A DNA stretch of 64,000 bases from Rheinheimera sp. MMS21-TC3 (GCF_032229285.1 NZ_CP135084.1:3072109-3136108); one strand, 5' to 3'; counted from the stretch's first letter, positions 1 through 9,872 are shown. Notes: a model not told the origin generated them from the sequence alone. Program-made: numbers and translations.

Positions 1-179
1 GCAGTAACTGAGGCTATTTGTGATGCTGTAGCACTTAAACCACAATTTAAACTTGAACTGCCCCAAGTAGCACGGCTTTTAAAAGACATTAACAACGGCA
101 CCGAAGCAGTCGCCGTAGTTAGAAACTTACGGCGGCTAGTTTGAGTCGACTTCACTTCCTTATTATCAATAGGTTCCAT
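1..179 (-). CDS. Tat-signal small exported protein, N-terminal part (cut by window edge)
   Basis: The minus strand reads an ATG at 179 preceded by AGGATG, then 59 codons without a stop to the window edge. Residues 15-20 read SRRKFL, a good twin-arginine motif. It is followed by a short hydrophobic stretch (VPLLMSF) and then SRATWG, so the product is probably exported folded by the Tat system. The rest, including the function, lies outside the window. Small Tat proteins of this look are common in Alteromonadales, often annotated only by the signal. A plus-strand reading of 1-144 is also open but has no start and looks like a shadow. Confidence 0.6.
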   Translation of the reverse strand, partial: MEPIDNKEVKSTQTSRRKFLTTATASVPLLMSFKSRATWGSSSLNCGLSATASQIASVT

Positions 180-274
180 AATTTCATCCTAAAGCTTACA
201 GCATACTAGTAGCTATTTATTACATATAACCGTTAACATGCACAATTTATACCAGCAGCATAACTTACTGAATA

Positions 275-305
275 CAATGGCAGTACTTGCTTTATACTGC
301 CATTG
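275..305 (-). terminator. Inverted repeat, possible terminator after the M48 gene
   Basis: An 11-bp perfect inverted repeat (CAATGGCAGTA at 275-285 and its complement at 295-305, 9-base loop) lies 32 bases past the stop of the M48 protease. No clear U-run follows on the minus strand, so it may be a weak or Rho-assisted terminator or an mRNA-stabilising hairpin. Confidence 0.45.
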
Positions 306-336
306 TTATTCATTTTTGTAAAAAAAACTGACAGCT

Positions 337-1137
337 TTACAAGCGACATTGTGGTAGTGCAGTAGCTGCCTTACGTTCATTATAAGTTCGCATTGCATTT
401 GGCATTTTTTCTCGCAATGACGTTATACGATTTTGTGGCAATGGGTGGGTAGATAAAATTTCTAGTGTCCCTCCGCTACCCGCTGCAGCCATATTTTGCC
501 ATAAGTTAACTGCTTGCCTTGGCTCAAACCCGGCTTTAGCCATTAAATCTAAGCCCATAATATCGGCTTCTGTTTCGTGTGCTCGGCTAAAGGGTAAAGT
601 TACGCCTATTTGTGCCCCTAAACCAAATGCCGTCATTAATTCGTTTTGATATTGCACTTGGTAGGCTTTCATAGCCGTGCTGCTTAAGGTTAGCGCAGTT
701 TGTACAAACTGGTTAGTTGATAAACGCTCATTGCTATGGCCTGCCATAACGTGGGCGATTTCATGGCCAACAACAGCTGCTAACTGAGATTGATTTTCCG
801 CTACCTTTAATAAGCCAGTATAGATACCAATTTTACCACCAGGTAAGGCAAAAGCATTAACCTGTTCACTATCAAATACTACCACTTCCCAATTCTGCCG
901 CGCATACTCAGCAGGTGTCACATTGATTAATGCGCCAGTGATACACTGCACATATTGGATTGTATTACGATCTTTTGAAATTGGCGTTTCAGCTTTTAAC
1001 TGCTCAAAAGTTTGCGCACCCATTTTACTTAGTTCGGCATCATTAAATAACATAATTTGGTTGCGCCCAGTAGGCGATTGCGCACATGCTGCCAACACTA
1101 GTGCTGTTGCGGCAACAAGCGCCGATGCTTTTAACAT
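337..1137 (-). CDS. M48 family metalloprotease, LoiP/YggG-like lipoprotein
   Basis: This is a zinc metalloprotease expected to be anchored to an envelope membrane and to degrade damaged envelope proteins. The N-terminus is a lipoprotein signal with the lipobox LAAC (Cys at about residue 18). The zinc motif HEIAH is at about 125-129 and the third-ligand region HETEAD at about 190, as in family M48. The length of 266 residues fits the soluble-domain, single-anchor members (LoiP/BepA type without TPRs). I chose the ATG at 1137 over the upstream one because AAGGAT lies 8 bases before it and the signal peptide begins there. It sits downstream of dnaJ but is separated from it by a strong terminator, so it is probably transcribed separately. 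Confidence 0.88.
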   Translation of the reverse strand: MLKASALVAATALVLAACAQSPTGRNQIMLFNDAELSKMGAQTFEQLKAETPISKDRNTIQYVQCITGALINVTPAEYARQNWEVVVFDSEQVNAFALPGGKIGIYTGLLKVAENQSQLAAVVGHEIAHVMAGHSNERLSTNQFVQTALTLSSTAMKAYQVQYQNELMTAFGLGAQIGVTLPFSRAHETEADIMGLDLMAKAGFEPRQAVNLWQNMAAAGSGGTLEILSTHPLPQNRITSLREKMPNAMRTYNERKAATALPQCRL

Positions 1138-1208
1138 TGTAATATCCTTATGCAAGTTATTTATGACTATAAAAACTTAATTATAGGTAATTTTATCTGC
1201 TACTGAAT

Positions 1209-1234
1209 AAAAAACCACCCGCAGGTGGTTTTTT
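1209..1234 (-). terminator. Rho-independent terminator of dnaJ
   Basis: CCACC (1215-1219) pairs with GGTGG (1224-1228) around a 4-base loop. Six A on one side and six T on the other extend the stem, so it can work in both directions. It lies 12 bases past the dnaJ stop and carries a U-run on the minus strand. Confidence 0.85.
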
Positions 1235-1245
1235 ATTTTAATGGT

Positions 1246-2385
1246 CTAACTAGTTAAGTCATCAAAAAACTTTTTTACACCATCAAAAAAGCCTTTTGAT
1301 TTGGGCCTATGCTTAGCTTCGGCATCACCGGCCATGCTATCACCTAGCTGTCGTAATAACTCTTTTTGTTTATCACTTAGGTTAACTGGCGTTTCAATGA
1401 CGACTTTACAAACTAAGTCGCCCACAGCTCCACCACGGACAGACTGCACACCTTTTCCTCGCAAACGGAACATTTTTTCTGTTTGCGTTTCAGCTGGCAC
1501 TTTCAACTTAACACGGCCATCTAAGGTTGGTACATCAATCTCTCCGCCTAAGGCTGCTGTAGTGAAGCTAAGCGGGACATCACAATATAAATTGCTGCCT
1601 TCGCGTACAAAAATTGCGTGCTCTTTTACATGTACTTGTACATATAAATCACCCGCTGGAGCGCCATGCATACCAGCTTCACCTTCACCTGTTAAGCGAA
1701 TGCGGTCTCCGGTATCTACTCCTGCAGGTATTTTAACCGAGAGGGTTTTAGTCTTTTCAATCCGGCCATCACCATGACACTTTTTACAAGGATCTGAAAT
1801 AACCTTACCGCGGCCACTACAAGTTGGACAAGTTTGCTGCACAGCAAAGAAGCCTTGACGCATAGTTACTTGGCCGGCCCCATTACAGGTTGAACATGAT
1901 TTAGCCGATGTGCCTTTTTTAGCGCCAGAACCATCACAGATATCACAGCTGGCCATAGTAGGTATTTTAATGTCAACCGACTTACCACGAACCGCTTCTT
2001 CTAGGCTTAACTCTAAATTGTAACGTAAATCAGATCCGCGTTGGGCTCTGGATTGGCCACGACGACCACCGCCACCGAAAATATCACCAAACACATCACC
2101 AAAAATATCGCCAAAATCAGCATTTCCGCCGCCGCCAAAACCACCGCCGCCACGATTAGGATCGACACCGTCATGACCAAAGCGATCATAGGCAGCCCGC
2201 TTTTGCTCATCCGACAATATCTCATAAGCTTCTTGGACTTCTTTAAACTGCTCTTCCATGGCCTTATCACCCTTAGTTCTGTCAGGGTGTAACTTCATAG
2301 CCAGCCGTCTATAAGCCTTTTTGATATCTTTTTCGTCGGCGTCTTTTGCGACACCTAATACTTCATAATAGTCACGCTTCGACAT
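1246..2385 (-). CDS. dnaJ: Chaperone DnaJ (Hsp40)
   Basis: DnaJ is the co-chaperone that delivers unfolded substrates to DnaK and stimulates its ATPase. All parts of a type I DnaJ are visible: a J-domain with the HPD motif at about 33-35, a Gly/Phe-rich linker (about 75-110), four CxxCxGxG zinc repeats ([32 protein letters not shown]) and the C-terminal substrate domains. The length of 379 residues is typical. It follows dnaK by 60 bases on the same strand, as in most gammaproteobacteria, and ends at a strong terminator. There is no strong Shine-Dalgarno just before the start, so translation may be lower than that of dnaK. Confidence 0.98.
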   Translation of the reverse strand: MSKRDYYEVLGVAKDADEKDIKKAYRRLAMKLHPDRTKGDKAMEEQFKEVQEAYEILSDEQKRAAYDRFGHDGVDPNRGGGGFGGGGNADFGDIFGDVFGDIFGGGGRRGQSRAQRGSDLRYNLELSLEEAVRGKSVDIKIPTMASCDICDGSGAKKGTSAKSCSTCNGAGQVTMRQGFFAVQQTCPTCSGRGKVISDPCKKCHGDGRIEKTKTLSVKIPAGVDTGDRIRLTGEGEAGMHGAPAGDLYVQVHVKEHAIFVREGSNLYCDVPLSFTTAALGGEIDVPTLDGRVKLKVPAETQTEKMFRLRGKGVQSVRGGAVGDLVCKVVIETPVNLSDKQKELLRQLGDSMAGDAEAKHRPKSKGFFDGVKKFFDDLTS

Positions 2386-2412
2386 AGCTTAGTGCTAACT
2401 TCTTATGTTGAG

Positions 2413-2432
2413 GGGCTGAGTAAACTCAGCCC
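2413..2432 (-). other. Hairpin between dnaK and dnaJ
   Basis: A perfect 8-bp inverted repeat (GGGCTGAG / CTCAGCCC, loop TAAA) lies in the 60-base dnaK-dnaJ gap. It has no U-run, so it is more likely an mRNA stability or processing element that sets the dnaK:dnaJ ratio than a full terminator. Confidence 0.55.
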
Positions 2433-2445
2433 AGTTAAACTTAAC

Positions 2446-4362
2446 TTACTTTTTATCATCTTCTTTAACTTCTTCAAACTCGGCATCAACGACGTCGTCA
2501 TTTGAATCAGCTTGCTGACTTGCACCAGCACCTTGCTCAGCTTGTGCTTTAGCTTGCGCAGCTTCCATCAGCTTTTGTGATGCTTGCATTAAAGCCTGAG
2601 ACTTCTCGTCAATAGCTTCTTTATCACCGTCTTTTAACACAGCTTCTAAATCTGCAATAGCGCTCTCAATAGCTGTTTTATCATCGGCAGCTAAATTGTC
2701 GCCAGCTTCTTCTAACTGCTTACGAGTTGCATGCACCATAGCATCAGCTTGGTTACGTGTTTGCACTAACTCTTCAAACTTTTTATCGTCTTCAGCATGT
2801 GCTTCAGCGTCACGTACCATTGCTTCGATTTCTTCATCCGTTAAGCCTGAGTTAGCTTTAATGGTGATCTTCTGTTCTTTACCTGTATCTTTATCTTTTG
2901 CCGATACATGTAAGATACCATCAGCATCTAAGTCGAAAGTTACTTCGATTTGTGGCTCGCCACGACGTCCTGCGCGAATACCTTCTAAGTTAAACTGACC
3001 CAATGATTTGTTATCTGATGAACGTTTACGCTCACCTTGTAACACATGGATAGTTACCGCAGATTGATTATCTTCAGCTGTTGAGAACACTTGCGACTTC
3101 TTAGTTGGAATAGTCGTATTTTTCTCAATTAAAGCTGTCATTACGCTACCCATAGTTTCAATACCTAAGGATAAAGGCGTTACGTCTAATAATAATACGT
3201 CTGTTACATCACCTGATAATACCGCACCTTGAATAGCCGCGCCTACTGCAACTGCTTCGTCAGGGTTAACGTCTTTGCGTGGCTCTTTACCAAAGAACTC
3301 TGTAACGACCTCTTGCACTTTAGGCATACGGGTTTGACCACCAACTAAAATAATATCGTTGATGTCAGCAACCGTTAAATCTGCGTCTTTTAACGCTTGT
3401 TTTAATGGCTCTAAAGTACGCTGAATTAAATCATCAAGTAATGATTCTAATTTAGCCCGTGTTACTTTAATGTTTAAGTGTTTTGGACCTGATGCATCAG
3501 CTGTGATGTATGGCAGGTTCACTTCTGTTTGCGATGCTGAAGATAATTCAATTTTCGCTTTTTCTGCAGACTCTTTTAAACGCTGCATAGCTAGCGGGTC
3601 ATTTTTTAAATCAACACCTTGCTCTTTTTTGAACTCTTCAACTAAATAATTGATTAAACGGTTATCAAAGTCTTCACCACCTAAGTGAGTATCACCATTA
3701 GTCGCTAGTACTTCAAAAGTTTGCTCGCCGTCTAAGTCATCAATTTCAATAATTGAAATATCGAAAGTACCACCACCTAAGTCATAAACTGCAACTTTAG
3801 TGTCGCCTTTCTTTTTATCCATACCGTAAGCTAACGCAGCAGCTGTTGGCTCGTTAATAATACGCTTAACATCTAGACCCGCAATACGGCCGGCATCTTT
3901 AGTAGCTTGACGTTGCGCATCGTTAAAGTAAGCAGGTACCGTAATAACAGCTGCTGTTACCGCTTCACCTAAATAGTCTTCAGCGGTCTTTTTCATCTTT
4001 TTCAATACTTCTGCTGATATTTGCGGAGCAGCTAATTTTTTACCTTTAACTTCAACCCAAGCATCACCATTATCAGCCTTAACTATTGAGAAAGGCATGA
4101 TTTTAATATCACGTTGTACTTCTTCGTCTTCAAAACGACGACCTATTAAACGCTTAATTGCGAATAAAGTGTTTTTAGGGTTGGTTACTGCTTGGCGTTT
4201 CGCCGGCTGACCTACTAAAACTTCACCGTCTTCGGCATAAGCGATAATTGAAGGAGTGGTACGTGTACCCTCAGCGTTTTCTAGTACCCGAGGTTTATCA
4301 CCATCTAATACTGCTACACAAGAGTTTGTTGTACCTAAATCTATACCAATAATTCTACCCAT
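2446..4362 (-). CDS. dnaK: Chaperone DnaK (Hsp70)
   Basis: DnaK is the ATP-dependent Hsp70 that folds nascent and damaged proteins with DnaJ and GrpE. The ORF begins [19 protein letters not shown], the classic first phosphate-binding loop. The second loop ([14 protein letters not shown]) and the ATPase/substrate linker ([16 protein letters not shown]) follow, then a helical lid and an acidic tail. The tail, ending in [14 protein letters not shown], carries the EEVKxD-type end usual for bacterial DnaK. At 638 residues it is full length. GGAGAG lies just before the ATG. A sigma-32 promoter is present about 50-80 bases upstream, and dnaJ follows on the same strand. Confidence 0.99.
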   Translation of the reverse strand: MGRIIGIDLGTTNSCVAVLDGDKPRVLENAEGTRTTPSIIAYAEDGEVLVGQPAKRQAVTNPKNTLFAIKRLIGRRFEDEEVQRDIKIMPFSIVKADNGDAWVEVKGKKLAAPQISAEVLKKMKKTAEDYLGEAVTAAVITVPAYFNDAQRQATKDAGRIAGLDVKRIINEPTAAALAYGMDKKKGDTKVAVYDLGGGTFDISIIEIDDLDGEQTFEVLATNGDTHLGGEDFDNRLINYLVEEFKKEQGVDLKNDPLAMQRLKESAEKAKIELSSASQTEVNLPYITADASGPKHLNIKVTRAKLESLLDDLIQRTLEPLKQALKDADLTVADINDIILVGGQTRMPKVQEVVTEFFGKEPRKDVNPDEAVAVGAAIQGAVLSGDVTDVLLLDVTPLSLGIETMGSVMTALIEKNTTIPTKKSQVFSTAEDNQSAVTIHVLQGERKRSSDNKSLGQFNLEGIRAGRRGEPQIEVTFDLDADGILHVSAKDKDTGKEQKITIKANSGLTDEEIEAMVRDAEAHAEDDKKFEELVQTRNQADAMVHATRKQLEEAGDNLAADDKTAIESAIADLEAVLKDGDKEAIDEKSQALMQASQKLMEAAQAKAQAEQGAGASQQADSNDDVVDAEFEEVKEDDKK

Positions 4363-4413
4363 AACTGCTCTCCATTTTTATTCTGAACAATTAAAAATTG
4401 CGTTGAACAGTTA

Positions 4414-4440
4414 ATGGGGATAACCCTTGTTCCATTCAAG
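4414..4440 (-). promoter_or_regulatory. Sigma-32 heat-shock promoter of dnaK
   Basis: The minus strand reads CTTGAA, 15 bases, then CCCCATTA. This matches the RpoH consensus (CTTGAA, 11-16 bases, CCCCAT). Transcription would start about 45-50 bases before the dnaK ATG. No full CIRCE operator is seen in this gap. Confidence 0.85.
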
Positions 4441-4529
4441 GTTATTCAATTAATTTTTTTGTTTTATACTAAAAATTAGCAAAAACATTGCTGTTAGTAC
4501 GAAATTAAAGCCTTAAATAGTAAAAGCGG

Positions 4530-4559
4530 TTAACTTATTAGGCCTGACCTGACTATAAT
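4530..4559 (+). promoter_or_regulatory. Sigma-70 promoter of luxS
   Basis: TTAACT at 4530-4535 and a consensus TATAAT at 4554-4559 are separated by 18 bases. The -10 box lies 35 bases before the luxS start and the region is divergent from dnaK. Confidence 0.6.
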
Positions 4560-4594
4560 GGCCACTAATGTTGAGCTAATAAAAAGGTTTTTTT

Positions 4595-5104
4595 ATGCCA
4601 TTACTGGATAGTTTTACTGTCGATCATACCATTATGAAAGCGCCAGCTGTGCGCGTTGCAAAAACAATGCAGACCCCTAAAGGTGATGCTATTACCGTTT
4701 TTGATTTACGTTTTTGTGTGCCTAACGAAGAAATTCTGTCAGAAAAAGGCATTCATACTTTAGAGCATTTATTTGCTGGTTTTATGCGTGATCATTTAAA
4801 TAGTGATGATATCGAGATTATCGACATTTCCCCTATGGGTTGTCGTACTGGTTTTTATATGAGCTTAATTGGCACTCCTGATGAAGTAACTGTTGCTACC
4901 GCATGGCAAGCTGCTATGCGTGATGTATTAAAAGTGTCCAAGCAAAGTGATATCCCTGAGCTGAATATTTATCAGTGCGGTACGGCGCAAATGCACTCTT
5001 TAGATGAAGCTAAACAAATAGCTGAAAATATTATTAATCGTGGTGTTGGTATTAACCAAAACGATGAATTAGCCCTGCCAGAAACCATTTTAAAAACCCT
5101 ATAA
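4595..5104 (+). CDS. luxS: S-ribosylhomocysteine lyase LuxS
   Basis: LuxS splits S-ribosylhomocysteine into homocysteine and the AI-2 precursor DPD, as part of the activated methyl cycle and of AI-2 signalling. The metal ligands are visible as His54 and His58 in HTLEH and Cys128 in YQCGT, and the catalytic Cys83 lies in MGCRTGFY. The 169-residue length is normal. AAAAGG stands before the ATG. It is divergent from dnaK and convergent with the FAD/Fe-S oxidase gene. No pfs/mtn gene is beside it. Confidence 0.97.
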   Translation: MPLLDSFTVDHTIMKAPAVRVAKTMQTPKGDAITVFDLRFCVPNEEILSEKGIHTLEHLFAGFMRDHLNSDDIEIIDISPMGCRTGFYMSLIGTPDEVTVATAWQAAMRDVLKVSKQSDIPELNIYQCGTAQMHSLDEAKQIAENIINRGVGINQNDELALPETILKTL

Positions 5105-5113
5105 GCCAAGCCG

Positions 5114-5148
5114 TTACTCAGCAACGACATTAGGCCGTTGCTGAGTAA
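5114..5148. terminator. Hairpin between the convergent luxS and FAD/Fe-S oxidase genes
   Basis: A 13-bp perfect inverted repeat (5114-5126 with 5136-5148, 9-base loop) starts 10 bases after the luxS stop. It lacks a U-run but sits between two convergent genes and probably serves both. Confidence 0.6.
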
Positions 5149-5206
5149 TAAGTTAGCAAAACAAACAGTCACCTCTCTGCTTTAACTCAACAATCAACAT
5201 TCAACA

Positions 5207-7963
5207 TTATTTTGCGCAGCTATCTAGCAAATAGGCGATATGCTGATACTCAATGCCACTGTGTCTAGACAGCCCTATCTCGCAGCTTCGACTGCTAGAG
5301 ACACCTTGAACACAAGCTGCAACTTGTGGTTTTAAACTATCTAAGGCAGAAGCATTAAGCTCTGGTAGTACAAAGCCTTTATCACCAGCAAAGCCGCAAC
5401 AACTAATGCCTTCTGGGATCACTAGCTGTTCAGTACAGGCTGCCACTAACAGTTTTAGCTTATCGGCTTGGTTAAGTTGACTGGCACTACAGGTTAAATG
5501 CAAGGCGACTGGGGTTGATAACTTAGTGAGTTGTAATTTAGACAGCACACAATCTGCTAAAAAGTCGACGCTGTCATACAGTTTTAAGCGCGCATCTAGC
5601 TTAGCCTTTAAGGTTAAGCTACAGGGGCTGCTATCAGAAAAAATAGGTAACCTTCCCTTGTCGCTAACCTTAAGTAACCATTGCTCAAGCTGTTGCTGTT
5701 TTTGCTCGGCTGCGGCAAATTGGCCCTTAGAATGAAACGGCATGCCGCAACATTGACTATCAATACCTTCTGCGAGAATAAGCTGATAACCCGCTTTGGC
5801 TAACAATGATTGCATTACCTCAATTAAACTACGCTTATTTTGGCTAGTTGCCGCCGGCCCCATAACTCGCCCTGTGCAGCTGGCCAGATAAATAATAGGA
5901 ATAAGCTCATCTGTTAATTTAGTAGTAATTTTGTGCTGATTTGCCTGCATATAATGAGCACTAGGCATAGCCTGATGCCAAAAAGGCAGTATTTTATGTA
6001 AAGTATTGCCAAAGCTTAAGCCATAGCGCGCAGCTTGAGCCATAAGGCTAAATTGGCTAGCCATTAGCTTAGCCAGCCCCTGCCAGCGTCGGTTATTAGT
6101 TGCCCTTAACTGGCGAGTTAAATCACCGGTGTTTATCCCCACCGGGCAAGCGGTTTGACACATACCACAAGCAGCGCAGCTATCATTGCCTTGATATTCA
6201 TAAGCTTTAGTTAGCTGCTTTACGCGCTGTTTATTAGCCCCCGTTCGGTTAAGACTGGCGATTTCACGCTGAATTACAATGCGCTGCCTTGGTGTTAAGG
6301 TAAGCTTACGTGACGGACAAACCGGCTCACAGAAACCACATTCAATGCATTTATCGACTATAGGCTTTGTTGCCGGTAAAGGCTTTAAGCTTTGTAAATG
6401 AATTTGCTTGTTATGACTTAACACCACATCGGGATTAAGCAGTGATTGCGGATCGAGCAGCTGCTTAATTTGCCACATAAGCTGATAAGCGTCGCTGCCC
6501 CATTCTAATTCAACAAAAGGCGCCATATTACGGCCAGTGCCATGTTCGGCTTTTAATGAGCCGTTAAACTCTACCGCCACTAATTGGGTTACAGCCTGCA
6601 TAAAGGCAGCATATCTGCTTATTTCTTGCGGTTGCTCAAAGCTTTGGCTAAAAACAAAATGCAAATTGCCCTCAAGGGCATGACCAAAAATAATTGCCTC
6701 ATTATAATGATACTGCGCAAACAGCTGCTGTAACCTAAATACCCCTTGGGCTAGTTTTTCAACCGGAAAGGTAACATCTTCAATAATAACCGTAGTGCCG
6801 GTTTCACGCATAGCGCCAACAGCGGGGAAAGTGCCTTTACGAATAGCCCATAGCTGATTGTAGATCTTAGGATCAGTACTAAACCCAACTTTTTGTTCAA
6901 GCGCATATCCTTGCAGTGCTGTGTTTATTTGTTGTATTTGCTGTTGTAACCCAGTTGCTGAGGCGGCTGTGGTTTCAATAAGTAAGGCACTGGCTGAATG
7001 AGACAATTGCTTTATCCACGCAGGCATGCCGGCTTTTTGCTCAATAGAGCTTAAGCTGCGCCTATCGAGCAATTCAACGGCTACTACCGGTTGTTGCTTT
7101 AACAGCCTAACCGCTTCGCAGCATTGCTCTATATTAGCAAACACTAACAAGGCAGTAGCACGATTAGGATAATCTGGCACTGTATTTAAGGTTACTGAGC
7201 TAATAAAACCTAAGCAGCCTTCTGAGCCCACCATTAAATGCAGCAATATATCGATAGGATCGGTAAATTCAGTTAGCGCATTCAGCGAAAAGCCGGTGGT
7301 ATTTTTTAAACGATACTTATGTCGAATTTTAGCCGTTAATGCTGTATTAGCCTTGGTTTGCTCGGCTAAATGACTTAATGCGGCTAATAAACTGGCATGG
7401 CTTTGCCTAAATGCCGTAACGCTAGCGGCATCTTCGCTGTCTAGCACTGTGCCATCGAACAACACTAGCCGCATACCAGCTAAAGTTTGAAAGCTATTTT
7501 GCGCCGTACCACAACACATACCACTGGCATTATTAGCAATAATGCCGCCAATTTTGCAGCTATTAATTGATGCGGGATCGGGGCCAATTTTGCGCTGAAA
7601 CTTGCGCAGTACGGTATTGGCATCAGTGCCAATTACCCCAGGCTGCAAGCGAATTTGCTCACCTAAGCCTCGTACTTCTCGCTGCTGCCAGTTTTCGCCT
7701 AATACAATTAATACTGAATCAGTAACGGCCTGCCCCGACAAACTAGTGCCAGCAGCACGAAATGTAATAGCAACTCGGTGCTGGTAGGCTAATTTAATAA
7801 GACTGATTACTTCAAGTTCAGTCTCTACCCGCAGCACCAATTTAGGAACTAAGCGATAAAAGCTAGCATCAGTGCCATAAGCGAGCCTAGCTATAGCATC
7901 ATCAAAATAGCGCTCGCTTGGGATTACCCCTTTAACTGATTTTATAAACTGCGGGGATAACAT
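5207..7963 (-). CDS. FAD/Fe-S oxidoreductase, D-lactate dehydrogenase Dld-II-like
   Basis: This is a large respiratory 2-hydroxyacid dehydrogenase. An N-terminal FAD-binding (FAD_binding_4, about 40-240) and FAD-oxidase C domain are followed by two 4Fe-4S motifs (CIECGFCEPVCP and CAACGMCQTACP, about 530-620). Cysteine-rich CCG motifs (CCGMPF, CCGFAG) stand at the C-terminus. This layout and the 918-residue size match the Shewanella Dld-II type D-lactate dehydrogenase. Glycolate or another 2-hydroxyacid remains possible, so I give no symbol. GAGGT stands just before the ATG. The gene is single, placed between grpE and luxS, and separates dnaKJ from hrcA-grpE. Confidence 0.88.
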   Translation of the reverse strand: MLSPQFIKSVKGVIPSERYFDDAIARLAYGTDASFYRLVPKLVLRVETELEVISLIKLAYQHRVAITFRAAGTSLSGQAVTDSVLIVLGENWQQREVRGLGEQIRLQPGVIGTDANTVLRKFQRKIGPDPASINSCKIGGIIANNASGMCCGTAQNSFQTLAGMRLVLFDGTVLDSEDAASVTAFRQSHASLLAALSHLAEQTKANTALTAKIRHKYRLKNTTGFSLNALTEFTDPIDILLHLMVGSEGCLGFISSVTLNTVPDYPNRATALLVFANIEQCCEAVRLLKQQPVVAVELLDRRSLSSIEQKAGMPAWIKQLSHSASALLIETTAASATGLQQQIQQINTALQGYALEQKVGFSTDPKIYNQLWAIRKGTFPAVGAMRETGTTVIIEDVTFPVEKLAQGVFRLQQLFAQYHYNEAIIFGHALEGNLHFVFSQSFEQPQEISRYAAFMQAVTQLVAVEFNGSLKAEHGTGRNMAPFVELEWGSDAYQLMWQIKQLLDPQSLLNPDVVLSHNKQIHLQSLKPLPATKPIVDKCIECGFCEPVCPSRKLTLTPRQRIVIQREIASLNRTGANKQRVKQLTKAYEYQGNDSCAACGMCQTACPVGINTGDLTRQLRATNNRRWQGLAKLMASQFSLMAQAARYGLSFGNTLHKILPFWHQAMPSAHYMQANQHKITTKLTDELIPIIYLASCTGRVMGPAATSQNKRSLIEVMQSLLAKAGYQLILAEGIDSQCCGMPFHSKGQFAAAEQKQQQLEQWLLKVSDKGRLPIFSDSSPCSLTLKAKLDARLKLYDSVDFLADCVLSKLQLTKLSTPVALHLTCSASQLNQADKLKLLVAACTEQLVIPEGISCCGFAGDKGFVLPELNASALDSLKPQVAACVQGVSSSRSCEIGLSRHSGIEYQHIAYLLDSCAK

Positions 7964-8131
7964 TTCTACCTCGGTGACCAGTAAGCCATTATGATCAATA
8001 ATAGTAAGCAGGCTAACTTTGCTTGTATAAATTTTGATTGTAAAGCAACAAGGCAGAATTAACTTAGAAGGCGAAACAGACTTAACAGGATAAAAAAATA
8101 AAGAAAGGATGACAAGCTAACTAAGGTTAGC

Positions 8132-8181
8132 AAAAAAACGACAACCTGACTTGTCAGCTTTAGCCGCAAGTCAGGTTGTCG
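8132..8181 (-). terminator. Rho-independent terminator of grpE
   Basis: A perfect 15-bp stem (8139-8153 with 8167-8181, 13-base loop) is followed on the minus strand by seven U. It lies about 60 bases past the grpE stop and is the strongest terminator in the window. Confidence 0.9.
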
Positions 8182-8240
8182 TTATTAATATCATTTTTTA
8201 CTACAAGGTACTGCTTAACTTATTGCTAATAACCGCAGAT

Positions 8241-8813
8241 TTATTCTGGCGCTTTAGCAACACCTACCATTGCGGGGCGTAATAAACGACCATTTAATTC
8301 ATAGCCCTTTTGCATAACAAAAGTAACAGTGTTTGGCGCAAACTCTGTTGTTGGCATAGTAGTCATAGCTTCATGCAAGTCTGGGTTAAAAGGCTCACCT
8401 TGTGGGTTAATTTGATTAACACCATACTTAGCTACTACATCTAAAAATCCTTTTAAGGTTAAATCTACCCCTTCAGCAAAGCCTTTAAGTTGCTCATTTT
8501 CACGATCAACAAACTCTAAAGCCCGCTCTAAATTATCAGCTACAGATAGCAAATCTGCAGCGAACTTTTCTAGAGCAAATTTATGGGCTTTTTCAACATC
8601 TAAAGATGCGCGGCGACGGGTATTTTCAGCATCAGCTTTTATCCGCAGCATTAAATCTTTTTGTTCGGCCAATTGCGCTTGAGCCTGATTTAATTCTGTT
8701 TCTAATTTAGTAATAATATCTTGCTCAGCCGACAATTCGACTGGTTCACCTTGTTCATTCCCTGGCTGAGTCTGCTCAGTATGGATATCGTTTGGCTGTT
8801 TTTGCTCTGTCAT
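8241..8813 (-). CDS. grpE: Nucleotide exchange factor GrpE
   Basis: GrpE releases ADP from DnaK and acts as a thermosensor of the chaperone cycle. The sequence has a charged, poorly conserved N-terminus (1-30) and a long coiled coil (about 30-90, with LRIKADAENTRRRA). The beta-domain ends in VMQKGYELNGRLLRPAMVGVAK, of which GYELNGRLLRPAMV is the family signature. The length of 190 residues is usual. It lies 42 bases after hrcA, but a separate sigma-32 promoter overlaps the end of hrcA. Confidence 0.97.
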   Translation of the reverse strand: MTEQKQPNDIHTEQTQPGNEQGEPVELSAEQDIITKLETELNQAQAQLAEQKDLMLRIKADAENTRRRASLDVEKAHKFALEKFAADLLSVADNLERALEFVDRENEQLKGFAEGVDLTLKGFLDVVAKYGVNQINPQGEPFNPDLHEAMTTMPTTEFAPNTVTFVMQKGYELNGRLLRPAMVGVAKAPE

Positions 8814-8845
8814 GTGTTACTACTCCCAAATTATGTAGGTGTATT

Positions 8846-8871
8846 ATGGGGATCCTTACTGCCGATTCAAG
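8846..8871 (-). promoter_or_regulatory. Sigma-32 promoter of grpE, inside the hrcA 3' end
   Basis: The minus strand reads CTTGAA, 14 bases, CCCCATAA. The -35 box lies inside the last codons of hrcA and the -10 box in the gap before grpE, so grpE can be induced separately from hrcA. Confidence 0.85.
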
Positions 8872-9872
8872 TGCAAACTTAATTGTCTTGCACAGGCGCT
8901 TACCAGCGGAATTAAACGGCCATAATCCATTCTTCTGTGTCCTAGCAAAGCGACAAAACGCTGCGGCTCAGCCTGATATCGTTGCGTTATAATACTGACA
9001 TTTGCTAATTCTGCAAAACCCGATTCTTTGCCTAATAATAACTTAGGATGGTCATCTTTGGTTATGGTCTGCAATAAAGACATTAACCCTTCAGGATAAT
9101 CCAACAACTGCATGACTTGCTGTAAGGCTGGGCTTTGTTGATAATCTGGCGTTAATAACAATTGATGTTGACCAAAAATAATAGGTTGGTGCTGCTGTAA
9201 CTCATCTAAACTTAACTGACCCAATACTTTTCGTAATAATGCTTGGCATAAATCATTTTCATTACGCACCACATTGCCTAAACGCTCTATGCCTTCCTGC
9301 CACTGGCCGCCACTTAGGGCAGCATTTAATAAACATAAAACCTTACTTAAAGTGGCATTATCAATAGTGTGTTCGCAGTGTAAAATTCGGTGTAAAATAT
9401 CGCCATCTTCGTCTATTACTACTAATAATAAGCGATCGCTGGCTAAACGCACTAAATCAATTTGCCGTACCATACGGGTTTCAGCTTTAGGTGCGCTAAT
9501 AATAGCAACAAAACCTGTTAAGTTGGTGAGTAACTGGCCGGCTTGTTGGCATAATAAGGAAACTGGCAACTGGGCGGTTAATTTACGTTGCAGCTCTGTA
9601 CTCCACATGGCAGATAACGGCTGCAGCCGCATTATTTTATCTATAAAAAACCGGATGCCTTTAGTGGTAGGAATACGACCTGCTGAAGTATGTGGCGAAC
9701 GAATTAAGCCTTGCTGTTCAAGCAACATCATGGAGTTACGCACCGTTGCTGAACTTACAGCTAACTCAGCATGCTGCGCCAACAACTTAGATGAAACCGG
9801 CTGACCATCTAATAAATACTGTTCAACAATCAATTTAAGTATTAAATCAGAGCGATTTAGCGATAATGTCAT
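8856..9872 (-). CDS. hrcA: Heat-inducible transcription repressor HrcA
   Basis: HrcA represses chaperone genes by binding the CIRCE operator, with GroEL as modulator. The N-terminal winged helix is visible (SSATVRNSMMLLEQQGLI and SPHTSAGRIPTTKGIRFFID, about 40-85). It is followed by the GAF-like HrcA core and the C-terminal conserved segment. I chose the ATG at 9872, which has GGGA 7 bases upstream, over a TTG at 9890; this gives 338 residues. It is the first gene of hrcA-grpE and carries its own sigma-32 promoter. HrcA is uncommon in gammaproteobacteria. I find no complete CIRCE in this window, so its target (probably groESL) lies elsewhere. Confidence 0.93.
   Translation of the reverse strand: MTLSLNRSDLILKLIVEQYLLDGQPVSSKLLAQHAELAVSSATVRNSMMLLEQQGLIRSPHTSAGRIPTTKGIRFFIDKIMRLQPLSAMWSTELQRKLTAQLPVSLLCQQAGQLLTNLTGFVAIISAPKAETRMVRQIDLVRLASDRLLLVVIDEDGDILHRILHCEHTIDNATLSKVLCLLNAALSGGQWQEGIERLGNVVRNENDLCQALLRKVLGQLSLDELQQHQPIIFGQHQLLLTPDYQQSPALQQVMQLLDYPEGLMSLLQTITKDDHPKLLLGKESGFAELANVSIITQRYQAEPQRFVALLGHRRMDYGRLIPLVSACARQLSLHLNRQ

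Noticed and set aside
2390..2398. TTAGCACTA before dnaJ resembling the left half of CIRCE
   Set aside because: The matching right half (GAGTGCTAA) is absent at the required distance, so it is probably chance.
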